Below, one piece after another: positions 42,124-51,583 of a stretch of 64,000 nt of DNA (its first letter is position 1; each line of letters starts with the position of its first letter). Made by a program: the position numbers and the translations under genes. The notes under the pieces were generated by a model. That model saw only the letters and a list, made by a program, of their open reading frames with translations. It searched no databases and had not been told where the DNA came from. The DNA is taken from NCBI RefSeq assembly GCF_000379685.1, contig NZ_KB903252.1, positions 62,206-126,205 on the forward strand, in the 5' to 3' direction. Source of the stretch: Catelliglobosispora koreensis DSM 44566. GTDB taxonomy: Bacteria; Actinomycetota; Actinomycetes; Mycobacteriales; Micromonosporaceae.

Positions 42124-42557
42124 TGGTCCTCCACCTGGCCGATGGCGTCTTTTAGCGCCATCCAAGAAAGCAGCGCGCATTTCACTCGCGCGGGAAACTT
42201 TGCTACTCCAGCGAACGCCACACCGTCGCCGAGAATTTCCTCGTCCGGCTCGACCTGGCCTTTGCCGGTCATCAGCTCGGTGAACGCCGCATGCGCCTTC
42301 AGTGCGTCGCCCAGCTCAGCACCAGCGAGCAGTTCGTAGAGCACGCTCGCCGAGGCCTGGCTGATCGAGCAGCCGTGGCCTTCGTACGAAATGTCGATCA
42401 ACTTGTCGTCGGCCAGCTGAACGCGCAACGTCACTTCATCGCCGCAAGTCGGGTTCACGTGGTGAACCTCGGCTGAGAACGGCTCGCGAAGCCCGCGCCC
42501 CTTTGGGTGCTTGTAGTGATCCAGGATGATCTCCTGGTAAAGCTGATCGAGCTGCAT
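42120..42557 (-). CDS. sufU: SufU, zinc-dependent sulfurtransferase
   Basis: A 145-residue IscU-fold protein of the SufU group. It accepts sulfur from SufS and passes it to the SufBCD scaffold, with a zinc ion aiding exchange. Three conserved cysteines are visible: NPTCGDEV, GHGCSISQASAS and RVKCALLSW. The insertion between the second and third cysteines (HAAFTELMTGKGQVEPDEEI) distinguishes SufU from IscU. It lies 2 bp after sufS and overlaps sufT. Confidence 0.95.
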   Translation of the reverse strand: MQLDQLYQEIILDHYKHPKGRGLREPFSAEVHHVNPTCGDEVTLRVQLADDKLIDISYEGHGCSISQASASVLYELLAGAELGDALKAHAAFTELMTGKGQVEPDEEILGDGVAFAGVAKFPARVKCALLSWMALKDAIGQVEDQ

Positions 42558-42559
42558 GG

Positions 42560-43828
42560 CTAGCTAAACATCCTCTTCACTTGATCGAGACCGCGTACCA
42601 GCGCGTCGATCTCGTCAGTAGTGTTATAGAGATAGAACGATGCCCGTGTCAGCGCTGGAACGCTGTAGCGGTCCATGATCGGGCGGGCGCAGTGGTGGCC
42701 AACCCGAACCTGGATGCCCAGTGAGTCCAGCACCTGGCCGACGTCGTGCGGGTGCACGCCCTCGACGCTGAAGGAGAGGGTCGCTCCCCTGCCGACAGGC
42801 ACCTTTGGTCCGTAGATCCGCACACCGTCCACAGTGGACAGTGCGTCAAGCGCGTAGGACGTCAGCGTCTTCTCGTGCCAGGCGATAGCGTCCATGCCGA
42901 TGTCGTTGAGGTAATCGATCGCGGCACCGAGGCCAACCGCTTGCGCGATCGGCGGCGTGCCCGCCTCGAACCGCGCTGGCGGGGCCGCCCACGTGGAGCC
43001 GGTCATGCGGACCGTTTCGATCATCGATCCGCCACCGAGGAACGGGGGCATCTTCTCCAGCAGTGAGGCACGCCCCCAGAGCACGCCAATGCCGGTGGGC
43101 CCCAGCATTTTGTGTCCCGTGAACACGATGAAATCCGCGTCGTAGTCGACGACGTCAAACGCCTTGTGCGGGATGGTTTGCGAGCAGTCGAGCATGAGCA
43201 GGGCGCCCACTTCCCGCACACGGTCGGTGATGCGCGCGGTGGCGTTGACCGTGCCGAGCACGTTGGAGGTGTGTGTAATCGACACCAGCTTCGTACGTTC
43301 GTTGATCAGTGTGTCCACATCGGACTCATCGAGGCGGCCAGTTTCGGTCAGCCCGAACCACTTCAGCGTCGCTCCCGTGCGCTCACACAAAAGCTGCCAC
43401 GGCACGATGTTGGAGTGGTGCTCCATTTCGGAGATGACGATTTCGTCGCCCGGCTTGAGCGAGGAGCCCCAGCTGTGCGCGACAAGGTTTATCGCCTCGG
43501 TCGCGTTCTTGGTGAACACGATCTCGTCCGCGCTGGGCGCGTTGATGAAACGGGCGACCTTCTCACGAGCGCCCTCGTAAGCGAGGGTCGCCTCGGTGCC
43601 GAGCTGGTGCACGCTTCGCGCGACGTTGGCGTTGTGCAGCGCGTAATGCACCGCCATCGCCTCGATGACCTGTTGCGGCTTCTGCGAAGTGTTCGCACTG
43701 TCCAAATAGATCAGTGGCTGACCGCCGACCTCCCGGCCCAGGATCGGGAAATCCGCCCGGACCCTGTCCACGTCAAAGGTCGGCATATCGTCGTACTGCG
43801 GCATGCCGGCCGGGATGGTCATGGTCAT
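42560..43828 (-). CDS. sufS: SufS cysteine desulfurase
   Basis: A 422-residue PLP enzyme that removes sulfur from cysteine for Fe-S cluster building. Visible features are YLDSANTSQKP at the substrate entry, ISEMEHHSNIVPW, the PLP lysine in VFTGHKMLGPTGIGVLWG near residue 240 and the catalytic Cys in RVGHHCARP near 375. It is group II (SufS/CsdA) by its short Cys loop. It starts one base after the sufC stop. The gene contains a GTCCACAGTGGAC palindrome (42827-42839). Confidence 0.96.
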   Translation of the reverse strand: MTMTIPAGMPQYDDMPTFDVDRVRADFPILGREVGGQPLIYLDSANTSQKPQQVIEAMAVHYALHNANVARSVHQLGTEATLAYEGAREKVARFINAPSADEIVFTKNATEAINLVAHSWGSSLKPGDEIVISEMEHHSNIVPWQLLCERTGATLKWFGLTETGRLDESDVDTLINERTKLVSITHTSNVLGTVNATARITDRVREVGALLMLDCSQTIPHKAFDVVDYDADFIVFTGHKMLGPTGIGVLWGRASLLEKMPPFLGGGSMIETVRMTGSTWAAPPARFEAGTPPIAQAVGLGAAIDYLNDIGMDAIAWHEKTLTSYALDALSTVDGVRIYGPKVPVGRGATLSFSVEGVHPHDVGQVLDSLGIQVRVGHHCARPIMDRYSVPALTRASFYLYNTTDEIDALVRGLDQVKRMFS

Positions 43829-43829
43829 G

Positions 43830-44594
43830 TCACGCTCCCTGGACCGCGCTGTAGCGCTCGTAACCTTCGGCTTCCAGCTTGTCGGCGAGCTCCGGGCCGC
43901 CTTCTTCCACGATCTTGCCCGCGACGAACACGTGCACGAAGTCCGGCTTGATGTAGCGCAGGATCCGCGTGTAGTGCGTGATGAGCAGAACGCCAGCGCC
44001 GGTCTCTTCCTTGACCCGGTTGACGCCTTCGCTCACTACCCGCAGCGCGTCAACGTCCAAACCGGAGTCGGTCTCGTCGAGGATGGCGATCTTCGGCTTG
44101 AGCAGCTCCAGCTGCACGATCTCGTGCCGCTTCTTCTCACCACCGGAGAAGCCCTCGTTCACGTTGCGGGAAGCGAAAGCCGGGTCCATGCCCATCTTTT
44201 CCATGCTGCCCTTGAGTTCGCCAGCCCACGTGCGCAGCTTCGGCGCTTCACCGTCGATCGCGGTCTTAGCGGTACGCAGGAAGTTCGCGACGCTCACGCC
44301 GGGGACCTCCACTGGGTACTGCATAGCGAGGAACAGCCCGGCACGAGCCCGCTCGTCGACCGACATCGCCAGCACGTCCTGACCGTCGAGGGTCACCGAA
44401 CCGCTGGTGATCTGGTATTTCGGGTGTCCCGCGATGGAGTAGGCGAGCGTGGACTTCCCGGAGCCGTTGGGCCCCATGATGGCGTGAGTCTCGCCCGACT
44501 TCACGGTCAGGTTGACCCCGGACAGAATCGGCTTGAGCTCACCATCGGGAAGCTTGACCGACACCTGAAGGTCGCGGATTTCCAGGACGCTCAT
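43830..44594 (-). CDS. sufC: SufC, Fe-S assembly ATPase
   Basis: A 254-residue ABC-type ATPase that drives the SufBCD scaffold. Motifs are Walker A GPNGSGKST, signature GFSGGEKKRHEI, Walker B IAILDETDSGLD and switch TH in LLITHYTRIL. ATG 44594 overlaps the Rieske gene's TGA and has GGAG 6 nt upstream, preferred over GTG 44597. It is cytoplasmic and associated with SufB and SufD, both encoded upstream in the same operon. Confidence 0.96.
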   Translation of the reverse strand: MSVLEIRDLQVSVKLPDGELKPILSGVNLTVKSGETHAIMGPNGSGKSTLAYSIAGHPKYQITSGSVTLDGQDVLAMSVDERARAGLFLAMQYPVEVPGVSVANFLRTAKTAIDGEAPKLRTWAGELKGSMEKMGMDPAFASRNVNEGFSGGEKKRHEIVQLELLKPKIAILDETDSGLDVDALRVVSEGVNRVKEETGAGVLLITHYTRILRYIKPDFVHVFVAGKIVEEGGPELADKLEAEGYERYSAVQGA

Positions 44595-44908
44595 CACTTT
44601 GCTCCATTTACATCGACGTAGATCTCACCATCGCGGATCTCTACGGGAAAAACAGGTACGGGCTCTGTCGCCGGCAAGCCGGTCGGCTCACCCGTGCGCA
44701 GATCAAACCGGGAACCGTGCAGCCAGCACTCGAGAGTGCAGCCGTCCACTTCGCCTTCGCTCAAGGCGACAGCGGCGTGCGAACACTCGTCGTAGATCGC
44801 GTAAAACTGGTCGTCCTCGGCGTGGACCAGTGCGACCGGGGTGCCAGCGACCTCGACCGCGAGGGCCGTGCCTTTCGGCAGATCGTCAGCACTCGCCACG
44901 CGCATCAT
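44594..44908 (-). CDS. Rieske-type ferredoxin of the suf operon
   Basis: A 104-residue Rieske [2Fe-2S] protein with the ligand motifs CSHAAVAL (CxH) and CTLECWLHGSRFD (CxxxCxxH form: the second Cys and His of Rieske box 2). It resembles the ferredoxin subunit of ring-hydroxylating oxygenases, but in actinobacteria such a gene is normal between sufD and sufC and may supply electrons or report cluster status. ATG 44908 overlaps the sufD stop as ATGA. Confidence 0.92.
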   Translation of the reverse strand: MMRVASADDLPKGTALAVEVAGTPVALVHAEDDQFYAIYDECSHAAVALSEGEVDGCTLECWLHGSRFDLRTGEPTGLPATEPVPVFPVEIRDGEIYVDVNGAK

Positions 44909-46014
44909 GCTCCGAGCCTCGCTTCAATGGCTTTGCCCAGCCGGTCACGAAGCGACTCGACCGGGATCTTGCCGAGAAGCTCAGCGAAGAATCCCCGAAC
45001 GACCAGCTGCCGCGCCTCATCCTCGGGGATGCCGCGCGACATCAGGTAAAACAAGTGCTCATCATCGAAGCGGCCGGTCGCGCTGGCATGTCCGGCGCCA
45101 GCTACCTCGCCCGTTTCAATTTCCAGATTTGGTACTGAGTCAGCACGCGCCCCATCACTGAGGATCAGGTTGCGGTTGATCTCGTAAGTGTCCGTTCCGG
45201 TGGCCTCGGCGCGGATCAGGACATCGCCGACCCACACCGTGTGCGCGTCATCGCCTTGCAGCGCGCCGCGATAGCCGACGTAGGAACGACAATCCGGAAC
45301 GGAGTGGTCAACGAGCAACCGGTGTTCCAGGTGCTGGCCAGCGTCGGCGAAGTAAAGGCCCCACGCCTCGACATCGCCACCGCGGCCGGCGTATTCCACG
45401 CTTGTGTACTGCCGGACCAGGTCACCGCCAAGGCTCACGTGAACGTGGATGACACGTGCGTCCTTGCCCACCTTGAACTTGATGTGCTGGGCCTGAACCG
45501 CGTCGCGGTCCCAGTCAGCCACCGTGACGAAGGTCAGCTTGGCGCCGTCTTTGACTTCTACTTCAACGTTGTCGGCCAGCGTTGCCGTGCCGGTCTGCTC
45601 AAGCACGAGCACCGCCTCGGCGAACAGCCCCACCTTGACGAAGGTGCGGGCGGCCGCGAAGCCTTGTCCCCCACCGGAAACCGTCACGATAGCGGGCTCC
45701 GCGACGACACCATCGATGTCGATGAGGGTGACGCCTGCGGCCTTCTCGAACGCGAGCGCGCTGATGCGGTCAAACGGCGTGAGCACGGGGCTGACGCTGT
45801 CCACAGTGGACACCGTCACGCCCTGCGGCAGCTCGTGGGAGTAGCTGACCTTCGCGGTCGGGTCCTCCGTTGTGCTTGCCAAGCCACGCAACCGCTTAAG
45901 TGGCGTGAATCGCCACTCCTCTTCACGGCCAGTCGGCACGGGGAAATCGTCCACCTTGAACGACCGCAGGGTTTGCGACTTCGTCTTCGGCGGTGCCAGT
46001 TCAGTGGTGCTCAT
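44905..46014 (-). CDS. sufD: SufD, Fe-S scaffold subunit
   Basis: A 369-residue SufD with the N-terminal GREEEWRFTPLKRL helix, a right-handed beta-helix core (residues about 130-320) and the C-terminal family signature [32 protein letters not shown]. It pairs with SufB to hold the nascent cluster. Its ATG overlaps the sufB stop as TAATG. A perfect TGTCCACAGTGGACA palindrome lies inside the gene at 45798-45812. Confidence 0.96.
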   Translation of the reverse strand: MSTTELAPPKTKSQTLRSFKVDDFPVPTGREEEWRFTPLKRLRGLASTTEDPTAKVSYSHELPQGVTVSTVDSVSPVLTPFDRISALAFEKAAGVTLIDIDGVVAEPAIVTVSGGGQGFAAARTFVKVGLFAEAVLVLEQTGTATLADNVEVEVKDGAKLTFVTVADWDRDAVQAQHIKFKVGKDARVIHVHVSLGGDLVRQYTSVEYAGRGGDVEAWGLYFADAGQHLEHRLLVDHSVPDCRSYVGYRGALQGDDAHTVWVGDVLIRAEATGTDTYEINRNLILSDGARADSVPNLEIETGEVAGAGHASATGRFDDEHLFYLMSRGIPEDEARQLVVRGFFAELLGKIPVESLRDRLGKAIEARLGA

Positions 46015-47426
46015 TAGCCGACGGCGCCTTCCATCTGCATTTCGATCAAACGGTTGAGTTCAAGTGCGTACTCCATGGGGAGTTCCTTGGCGATCGGCTC
46101 GATGAAGCCACGAACGATCATGGCCATCGCCTCGTCCTCGGTCAGGCCGCGGCTCATCAAGTAGAAGAGCTGGTCGTCGCTGATCTTGGACACGGTCGCC
46201 TCGTGACCCATCGAGACATCGTCTTCGCGGATGTCTACGTAGGGATACGTGTCCGAACGCGAGATCGTGTCCACGAGCAGGGCGTCACACTTCACAGTCG
46301 ACTTGGAGTGGTGCGAACCTTCCAGCACCTGAACCAGGCCACGGTAGGAAGTGCGGCCACCGCCACGGGCGATCGACTTGGAGATGATCGTGCTCGACGT
46401 GTGCGGCGCGGCGTGCACCATCTTGGCGCCGGCGTCCTGGTGCTGGCCTTCGCCCGCCATCGCGACGCTGAGGACCTCGCCCTTGGCGTGCTCGCCGACC
46501 ATGAAGACCGCCGGGTACTTCATCGTGATCTTGGAGCCGATGTTGCCGTCGATCCACTCCATCGTCGCGCCCTCGTGGCAGACCGCCCGCTTGGTGACGA
46601 GGTTGTACACGTTGTTCGACCAGTTCTGGATCGTCGTGTACCGGCACCGGGCGTTCTTCTTCACGATGATCTCAACGACAGCCGAGTGCAGCGAGTCGCT
46701 TGAGTAGATCGGGGCTGTACAGCCTTCGACGTAGTGCACGTAGGAGTTCTCGTCCACGATGATCAGGGTCCGCTCGAACTGGCCCATGTTCTCCGTGTTG
46801 ATGCGGAAGTAGGCCTGCAGCGGGATCTCGACGTTGACGTTCGGCGGCACGTAGATGAACGACCCACCACTCCAGACAGACGTGTTCAGGGCGGCGAACT
46901 TGTTGTCGCCCACCGGGATCACGGTGCCGAAGTACTCCTGGAAGATCTCCGGGTGCTCCTTGAGCGCGGTGTCGGTGTCCAGGAAGATGACACCCTGCTC
47001 CTCAAGGTCCTCACGGATCTTGTGATAGACGACCTCAGACTCATACTGAGCGGCCACTCCAGCGACGAGGCGCTGCTTTTCCGCCTCCGGGATGCCGAGG
47101 CGGTCGTAGGTGTTCTTGATGTCCTCGGGAAGGTCTTCCCAGCTCTGGGCCTGCTTCTCGGTGGACCGAACGAAGTATTTGATGTTGTCGAAGTCGATGG
47201 TCGACAGGTCAGCGCCCCACGATGGCATCGGCTTGCGGCCAAACAACCGCAGCCCCTTCAATCGCAGGTCGAGCATCCATTGGGGCTCGCTCTTCTTCGC
47301 TGAAATGTCCCGCACGACGGCCTCGGAAAGGCCACGCTGCGCGGCGGCACCGGCCACGTCTGAATCGGCCCAGCCGTATTCATAGGTGCCCAGCCCGGCG
47401 AGCTGGTCGTGAGCTGTTTCAGTCAT
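46014..47426 (-). CDS. sufB: SufB, Fe-S scaffold subunit
   Basis: A 470-residue SufB, the core scaffold where the cluster forms with SufC and SufD. Signatures include [39 protein letters not shown] (conserved Cys region), [14 protein letters not shown] and the C-terminal [33 protein letters not shown]. No intein interrupts it, unlike the mycobacterial homologue. The ATG overlaps the last 8 bp of sufR, with GAGGAAG upstream. Confidence 0.97.
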   Translation of the reverse strand: MTETAHDQLAGLGTYEYGWADSDVAGAAAQRGLSEAVVRDISAKKSEPQWMLDLRLKGLRLFGRKPMPSWGADLSTIDFDNIKYFVRSTEKQAQSWEDLPEDIKNTYDRLGIPEAEKQRLVAGVAAQYESEVVYHKIREDLEEQGVIFLDTDTALKEHPEIFQEYFGTVIPVGDNKFAALNTSVWSGGSFIYVPPNVNVEIPLQAYFRINTENMGQFERTLIIVDENSYVHYVEGCTAPIYSSDSLHSAVVEIIVKKNARCRYTTIQNWSNNVYNLVTKRAVCHEGATMEWIDGNIGSKITMKYPAVFMVGEHAKGEVLSVAMAGEGQHQDAGAKMVHAAPHTSSTIISKSIARGGGRTSYRGLVQVLEGSHHSKSTVKCDALLVDTISRSDTYPYVDIREDDVSMGHEATVSKISDDQLFYLMSRGLTEDEAMAMIVRGFIEPIAKELPMEYALELNRLIEMQMEGAVG

Positions 47427-48105
47427 CGATCTTCCTCACTAAATGCTGACCCGGAATGTGTGTAGTGCACACCCCATCGCCATGGGCGATAGTTGCGAGA
47501 CGTTGCACGTGCGTGCCGATAAGCCGGGAAATAACCTGGGTTTCGGCCTCGCACAATTGCGGGAACTCGGCGGCCACATGAGCCACCGGGCAGTGATGCT
47601 GGCAAAGCTGGCCGCCCGAAGCGATCGTCGACGCGGACGCAGCGTAACCCTCGGATGTCAGGGCGTTAGCGAGCGCCTCCGCTCGGGCGAGAGGATCGTC
47701 ACCCGCTTCACGAACCTTCGACGCACACCGCTCCTCCAGCTCGGCCACCTGAGCCCGGGCGAATTCTTCCACCGCCGCGCTGCCACGCTCCGCCGAGATC
47801 CACCGCAAGGCGGAAACAGCCAGGTTGTCGTAGGTGTGCTTGCCGTGCCCTTCACGGGCAGCCGGAGTGAGCTCGAAGAATTTGGCCGGGCGCCCCCGCC
47901 CCCGCGGACCGCGCCGTGGCTGCTCCCGCTCCGTGACCAGACCCTCTAGCAGCATGGCGTCTAGATGGCGGCGAATGGCCGCTGGTTTTAACCCCAGCTC
48001 AGCGCCCAGATCACTGGCGGTAGCCGCGCCCTGCGACAGCAGCGCGATAACCCGGTCTCGCGTACGGAGATCAGGCGCTGCATCGACGAGCGCGCTCTTT
48101 TTCAC
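47419..48105 (-). CDS. sufR: SufR-type Fe-S-sensing ArsR/DeoR-like repressor
   Basis: A 228-residue regulator with an N-terminal winged HTH ([31 protein letters not shown]) and wing [19 protein letters not shown]-terminal cysteine set ([25 protein letters not shown], a CxxxC plus a further Cys) should bind a [4Fe-4S] cluster. Mycobacterial SufR represses its own suf operon when clusters are sufficient. GTG 48105 was chosen over the longer frame because CACACT lies 6 nt before it. An ACACTGGTGT near-palindrome overlaps this point. It leads the operon and overlaps sufB. Confidence 0.92.
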   Translation of the reverse strand: MKKSALVDAAPDLRTRDRVIALLSQGAATASDLGAELGLKPAAIRRHLDAMLLEGLVTEREQPRRGPRGRGRPAKFFELTPAAREGHGKHTYDNLAVSALRWISAERGSAAVEEFARAQVAELEERCASKVREAGDDPLARAEALANALTSEGYAASASTIASGGQLCQHHCPVAHVAAEFPQLCEAETQVISRLIGTHVQRLATIAHGDGVCTTHIPGQHLVRKIDD

Positions 48106-48168
48106 TACACCAGTGTGACTTATTTCAGCCGGGCAGGGCAAACCACCCCACCGGTGATCCGGCACACC

Positions 48169-48187
48169 TCAAGTTAGGCTAACCTAA
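48169..48187. promoter_or_regulatory. IdeR/DtxR-like iron box upstream of sufR
   Basis: TCAAGTTAGGCTAACCTAA matches 17 of 19 positions of the known actinobacterial iron-box consensus TTAGGTTAGGCTAACCTAA. It is centred about 73 bp upstream of the sufR start and no plus-strand gene follows it, so the suf operon is the likely target. This suggests control by iron in addition to SufR. Confidence 0.75.
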
Positions 48188-48220
48188 CATGACCTCTCCC
48201 GGGCGCTCAAGTTGGCCCCT

Positions 48221-48299
48221 CCACCGCCCGGCGAGCCGCGGACCCAGTGCGCCACTCCACCGCCCGGCGAGCCGCTGGCCCAGTCGCCCGGCGAGCCAC
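48221..48299. repeat. GCGAGCC-rich direct repeats
   Basis: CGCCCGGCGAGCC begins at 48225, 48261 and 48285; the first two copies share CCACCGCCCGGCGAGCCGC at a 36-bp period. A similar GCGAGCCGCG-rich block lies beside palindrome copy A near 41520-41645. No convincing gene is encoded. Confidence 0.6.
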
Positions 48300-48326
48300 T
48301 CCGCCGCCGGCCTAGCCCCCAGACCC

Positions 48327-48392
48327 GTGATCCACATCCCCTGGGACGTGATCAACAGGCGGTTTGATCACGTCTCGCGGGATGTAGATCAC
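48327..48392. repeat. 66-bp imperfect palindrome, copy B
   Basis: Outer arms GTGATCCACATCCC / GGGATGTAGATCAC (one mismatch) and inner arms GACGTGATCAA / TTTGATCACGTC share a centre at 48359/48360. Arm sequences, order and total length equal those of copy A at 41433-41498. It lies 222 bp upstream of the sufR start and 82 bp beyond the end of the ABC permease gene. Confidence 0.8.
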
Positions 48393-48397
48393 TCTTC

Positions 48398-48467
48398 GGG
48401 ATGTGGATCACCGACAGCAAGCGGTGACGGGCGGGATGTGGATCACCGACAGCGAGCGGTGACGGGC
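48398..48467. repeat. Two tandem 35-bp repeats containing the palindrome half-site
   Basis: Each unit starts GGGATGTGGATCACCGACAG and ends AGCGGTGACGGGC; the two copies differ at one base (A/G). The first 14 bases match an outer arm of the adjacent 66-bp palindrome. The array ends 7 bp before the ABC permease stop codon. Confidence 0.75.
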
Positions 48468-48474
48468 GGGCCGT

Positions 48475-50076
48475 TTAGGTGACGGGGATGTCGCGGCGGC
48501 GGAACGCTGATAGGCCAGCCGCCATGAGCACGATGGCGATCGCGGTCAGGACGATCATCGGGGTCCAGGCCATCTCACCGCCGGGAACCCGCGGCGTGTG
48601 GGTGAACGGTGAGAGGTCGAGGACGGTTTGGCTCAGCCCGAGCAACGCTCCGACCTGGCCCAGCATCAGGCAGGCCGCCAGCGCACCCCAGCCGATGCCC
48701 GGGGCCAGCCGCGGCACCAGGCCGAACGCGGCGACCGTCAGGGCGGTCAGCACCCAGATCGCTGGGAGCTGGACGAGCGCTCCGCCTAGTACCCGCGGAA
48801 GGTCGTCAAAAACGGCACCGGTGCTCGCTCCATAAACGAGACCCGCGGATAGGCCGGTCGCCGCCATGACGACCAGCGGACCGAGGAACGCGAACACCAG
48901 GTGACTTGACGCCCAGCTCATCCGGCTCACCGAGGTGGCGAGGACCGGCTCACTGCGCAGCGACGCCTCTTCCAAACGCATCTTCAGCGCGGCCGAAATC
49001 CCATATGCCGCAACGGCTATGGCTCCTATGCCCATGGTGCCCGCGAGGAACATGTCCGCCGCCACTGAGTCACCGCCTAGGCGGGCCATGATTTCCTTGA
49101 GCTGTTCGTTGTCAGCTAACAGTTTCGTCGTGCTGTCGGCGACCCCGCCGAACAGAGCGCCGCCGACGAGCCCGAGGCCTATGGTCCAGCCCCACATGTT
49201 GCCGCGGTGCAGCCGCCAGGCCAGGGCTAGCGGTGTGCTGAATCCTGGGGAGGCAACGGCTCGCCCCAGGCGAGGTGGCAGGAGCCCGGCACCGACGTCA
49301 CGGCGCGCCGACAGGCTGATCGCCAGGTAGGTGAAGGCAAGGGACGCAACGGCTACGAGCCCGAAGATCCACCAGCGGTCGAGAGTATAGGCGAAGACGT
49401 GATGGCTCCAGCCCAAGGGAGACAACCAGTTCAGCCAGCCGGTGTCGGTCATGTCCGCGGCACCGCGCACGGCGAAGGACACGCCGATGATGCCCAGGCC
49501 GATGCCACGCGCGGCGCCTGCGCCTTCGCTGAGTTGTGCGGCGATGGCTCCTATCGCGGCGAAGATGATGCCGGCCGAAGCCCACGCCAGACCCATGGCC
49601 ACTGATCCCGCGGCAGGGGTGTCCTGGCTCATCATGCCAAGCGCCACAAGGATTCCGACGGCCACACTCGCGCCAGATGCGGCGAGCACAGCGGCCGCGA
49701 GACCAGCGTTGCGGCCGACGACGGCTGAGCCGAGTAGTTCGCGGCGCCCGGCCTCTTCTTCGACCCGGGTGTGCCGGATGACCATGAGCAACGTGATGAT
49801 CGCGAGGATGACGATTCCGGTCGCTGACCGCCAGAAGACAAGCGCGCCAAGGCTTGGCTCAAGCGGCTTCGGGCCATAGAACATGACGAGCATGGGATTG
49901 GCCGCCAGGCCGTCAATGTAGCCTTGCCGGCCGGCGTCGGTTGGGTAAAGCGCTGCGGTGCCTGACGCTAGCGACAGCGGCAGCAGACCCATGAACAGGA
50001 TCCAGATCGGCAGCAGCACCCGGTCACGGCGCAAGATGAGCCGGATCAGGGCACCGGTTCCGGTGAAGGAGTTCAT
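48475..50076 (-). CDS. ABC-2 type exporter permease
   Basis: A 533-residue permease with about twelve hydrophobic segments arranged as two six-helix halves (a fused ABC-2 pair), as in the actinobacterial antibiotic-export permeases. The start [31 protein letters not shown] and the mid-protein repeat [31 protein letters not shown] show this duplication. Its ATG overlaps the ATPase stop as ATGA. The pair probably exports a hydrophobic compound or drug; control is by the divergent GbsR/MarR-type gene. Confidence 0.88.
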   Translation of the reverse strand: MNSFTGTGALIRLILRRDRVLLPIWILFMGLLPLSLASGTAALYPTDAGRQGYIDGLAANPMLVMFYGPKPLEPSLGALVFWRSATGIVILAIITLLMVIRHTRVEEEAGRRELLGSAVVGRNAGLAAAVLAASGASVAVGILVALGMMSQDTPAAGSVAMGLAWASAGIIFAAIGAIAAQLSEGAGAARGIGLGIIGVSFAVRGAADMTDTGWLNWLSPLGWSHHVFAYTLDRWWIFGLVAVASLAFTYLAISLSARRDVGAGLLPPRLGRAVASPGFSTPLALAWRLHRGNMWGWTIGLGLVGGALFGGVADSTTKLLADNEQLKEIMARLGGDSVAADMFLAGTMGIGAIAVAAYGISAALKMRLEEASLRSEPVLATSVSRMSWASSHLVFAFLGPLVVMAATGLSAGLVYGASTGAVFDDLPRVLGGALVQLPAIWVLTALTVAAFGLVPRLAPGIGWGALAACLMLGQVGALLGLSQTVLDLSPFTHTPRVPGGEMAWTPMIVLTAIAIVLMAAGLSAFRRRDIPVT

Positions 50077-50981
50077 TTCTGGTTCGCCCCCGCCGTTTCG
50101 GGCGTCTCGTAGTGGCGCAGGAAGAGTTCCTCAAGCGTGGGCGGCTGGCTCACGAGACTGCGCACGCCGCTGGCGCTGAGCTGACGGAGCACCGCGTCGA
50201 GCTGGGTCGAGTCGACCTGAAGGTTGACCTGGTGATCTTGGATGTGCACATCGTGCACACCGGGCAGTTCGGCGAGCCCGTTGGGCGGGCTGGCAAGCTC
50301 GGCTGAGATCGAGGTGCGGGTGAGGTGGCGCAGTTGGGCCAGGGTGCCGGTTTCGACGGTCCGTCCCAGGCGGATGATGCTCACCCGGTCACAGAGCGCC
50401 TCTACCTCGGACAGAATGTGGCTCGACAGCAGCACGGTGCGCCCGTTGCGCGCCTCTTCGGCGATGACCTGACGGAACTCTTCCTCCATCAGTGGATCGA
50501 GGCCGGACGTCGGCTCATCGAGGAGCAGAAGCTCCACATTGGACGCTAGCGCGGCTATCAGCCCGACCTTCTGCCGGTTGCCTTTGGAGTAGGCCCGCCC
50601 CTTCTTGCGAGGGTCGAGGTCGAACCGTTTCAGCAAATCTTTGCGGCGCTTGGGGTCCAGCCCACCGCGCAGGCGCCCGAGCAGGTCGATGACTTCACCG
50701 CCGGACAGGTTGGGCCAGAGCGTCACATCGCCGGGCACATAGGCGAGGCGCTTGTGCAGGGTGACCGCATCGCGCCAGGGGTCGCCGCCAAGCAAGGTCG
50801 CCTGACCGCTGTCAGCGCGAAGGAGACCGAGCAGCACGCGGATCGTCGTGGTCTTCCCGGCGCCGTTCGGCCCAAGGAAGCCGTGTACCTCGCCTGTAGC
50901 GACGGTCAGATCAAGGCCGTCCAGGGCACGTGTTGGGCCGAAGTTCTTGACGAGCCCAGACACCGAAATGGCGTTTTCCAT
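50073..50981 (-). CDS. ABC exporter ATP-binding protein (DrrA-like)
   Basis: A 302-residue ATPase with Walker [11 protein letters not shown]-loop [14 protein letters not shown], signature-like [15 protein letters not shown] (Lys in place of the second Gly), Walker [13 protein letters not shown] and switch [11 protein letters not shown]. The C-terminal 80 residues form the regulatory domain usual in DrrA/CcmA-type exporters. ATG 50981 follows a TAGCGT -10 box by 8 nt; the matching -35 (TTCACA, 17-bp spacing) lies inside the palindrome at 51001-51020. Confidence 0.92.
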   Translation of the reverse strand: MENAISVSGLVKNFGPTRALDGLDLTVATGEVHGFLGPNGAGKTTTIRVLLGLLRADSGQATLLGGDPWRDAVTLHKRLAYVPGDVTLWPNLSGGEVIDLLGRLRGGLDPKRRKDLLKRFDLDPRKKGRAYSKGNRQKVGLIAALASNVELLLLDEPTSGLDPLMEEEFRQVIAEEARNGRTVLLSSHILSEVEALCDRVSIIRLGRTVETGTLAQLRHLTRTSISAELASPPNGLAELPGVHDVHIQDHQVNLQVDSTQLDAVLRQLSASGVRSLVSQPPTLEELFLRHYETPETAGANQK

Positions 50982-51000
50982 AATTCAAAACGCTACACTC

Positions 51001-51020
51001 GTTTCACCAACTTGTGAAAC
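51001..51020. promoter_or_regulatory. Operator palindrome between ABC exporter and its regulator
   Basis: GTTTCAC and GTGAAAC form perfect 7-bp arms around CAACTT. It overlaps the exporter's -35 box and lies 58 bp before the divergent regulator start, so binding would block the exporter promoter and could autoregulate the regulator. Confidence 0.7.
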
Positions 51021-51078
51021 TTCAGAAGCTTGCATTGACGATTTCTTGACGCGGGTCACGATGACGGAGGATTCGCCT

Positions 51079-51582
51079 ATGACCAAGGCACCGCTGAGCA
51101 AGGCACCACAGCGTGACGAAGAGGCCATGCGGCAGTTCGTCGAGGACATGGCCCGGCTGCTCGCTGACTGGGGCTTTCCGCCGATGGCCGGGCGTGTGGT
51201 GTTCACGCTCATGGCCGCTAACGAGCGTTCGCTGACCGCGGGCGAGCTGGCGGAACGGCTCGGTGTCAGTGCTGCGGCGATCAGCGGGGCGGTCCGTTAT
51301 CTCATTCAGATCAGCATGGTCGCCCGGGAACCGGTGCCCGGGTCAAGGCGTGACCGCTACCGCCTGGTTGACGATTCCTGGTACGAGGTGACTGTCGCCA
51401 AGATGTCCCTGCTCAAGACCATCGCCGACGCGGCCGACCAGGGAGTGACCGCCGCCGGTGGCCCGGGATCCATCGCCGGTGCCCGGCTGGCTGGCATGCG
51501 TGACTTCTACCTGTGGGTCCAGGACAACCTGCCCAGCCTGCTCGACCAATGGGCCGTGGAGAAACGTAAAGCGGGACGTTAA
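51079..51582 (+). CDS. GbsR/MarR-type transcriptional regulator
   Basis: A 167-residue winged-helix regulator. The HTH is LTAGELAERLGVSAAAISGAVRYLIQISMV (residues about 50-80), with wing EPVPGSRRDRYRLVDDSW and a helical C-terminal dimerisation part. It resembles the GbsR/MarR group placed beside DrrAB-type exporters. ATG 51079 was chosen because GGAGG lies 8 nt upstream; ATG 51061 and longer frames lack a site. It is divergent from the exporter and likely represses it via the palindrome at 51001-51020. Confidence 0.88.
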   Translation: MTKAPLSKAPQRDEEAMRQFVEDMARLLADWGFPPMAGRVVFTLMAANERSLTAGELAERLGVSAAAISGAVRYLIQISMVAREPVPGSRRDRYRLVDDSWYEVTVAKMSLLKTIADAADQGVTAAGGPGSIAGARLAGMRDFYLWVQDNLPSLLDQWAVEKRKAGR

Positions 51583-51583
51583 G

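Noticed and set aside
48189-48482. Plus-strand 97-codon frame downstream of the iron box
   Set aside because: It runs through the GCGAGCC repeats and the palindrome and encodes only repeated HRPASRGPS-type residues, with no Shine-Dalgarno.
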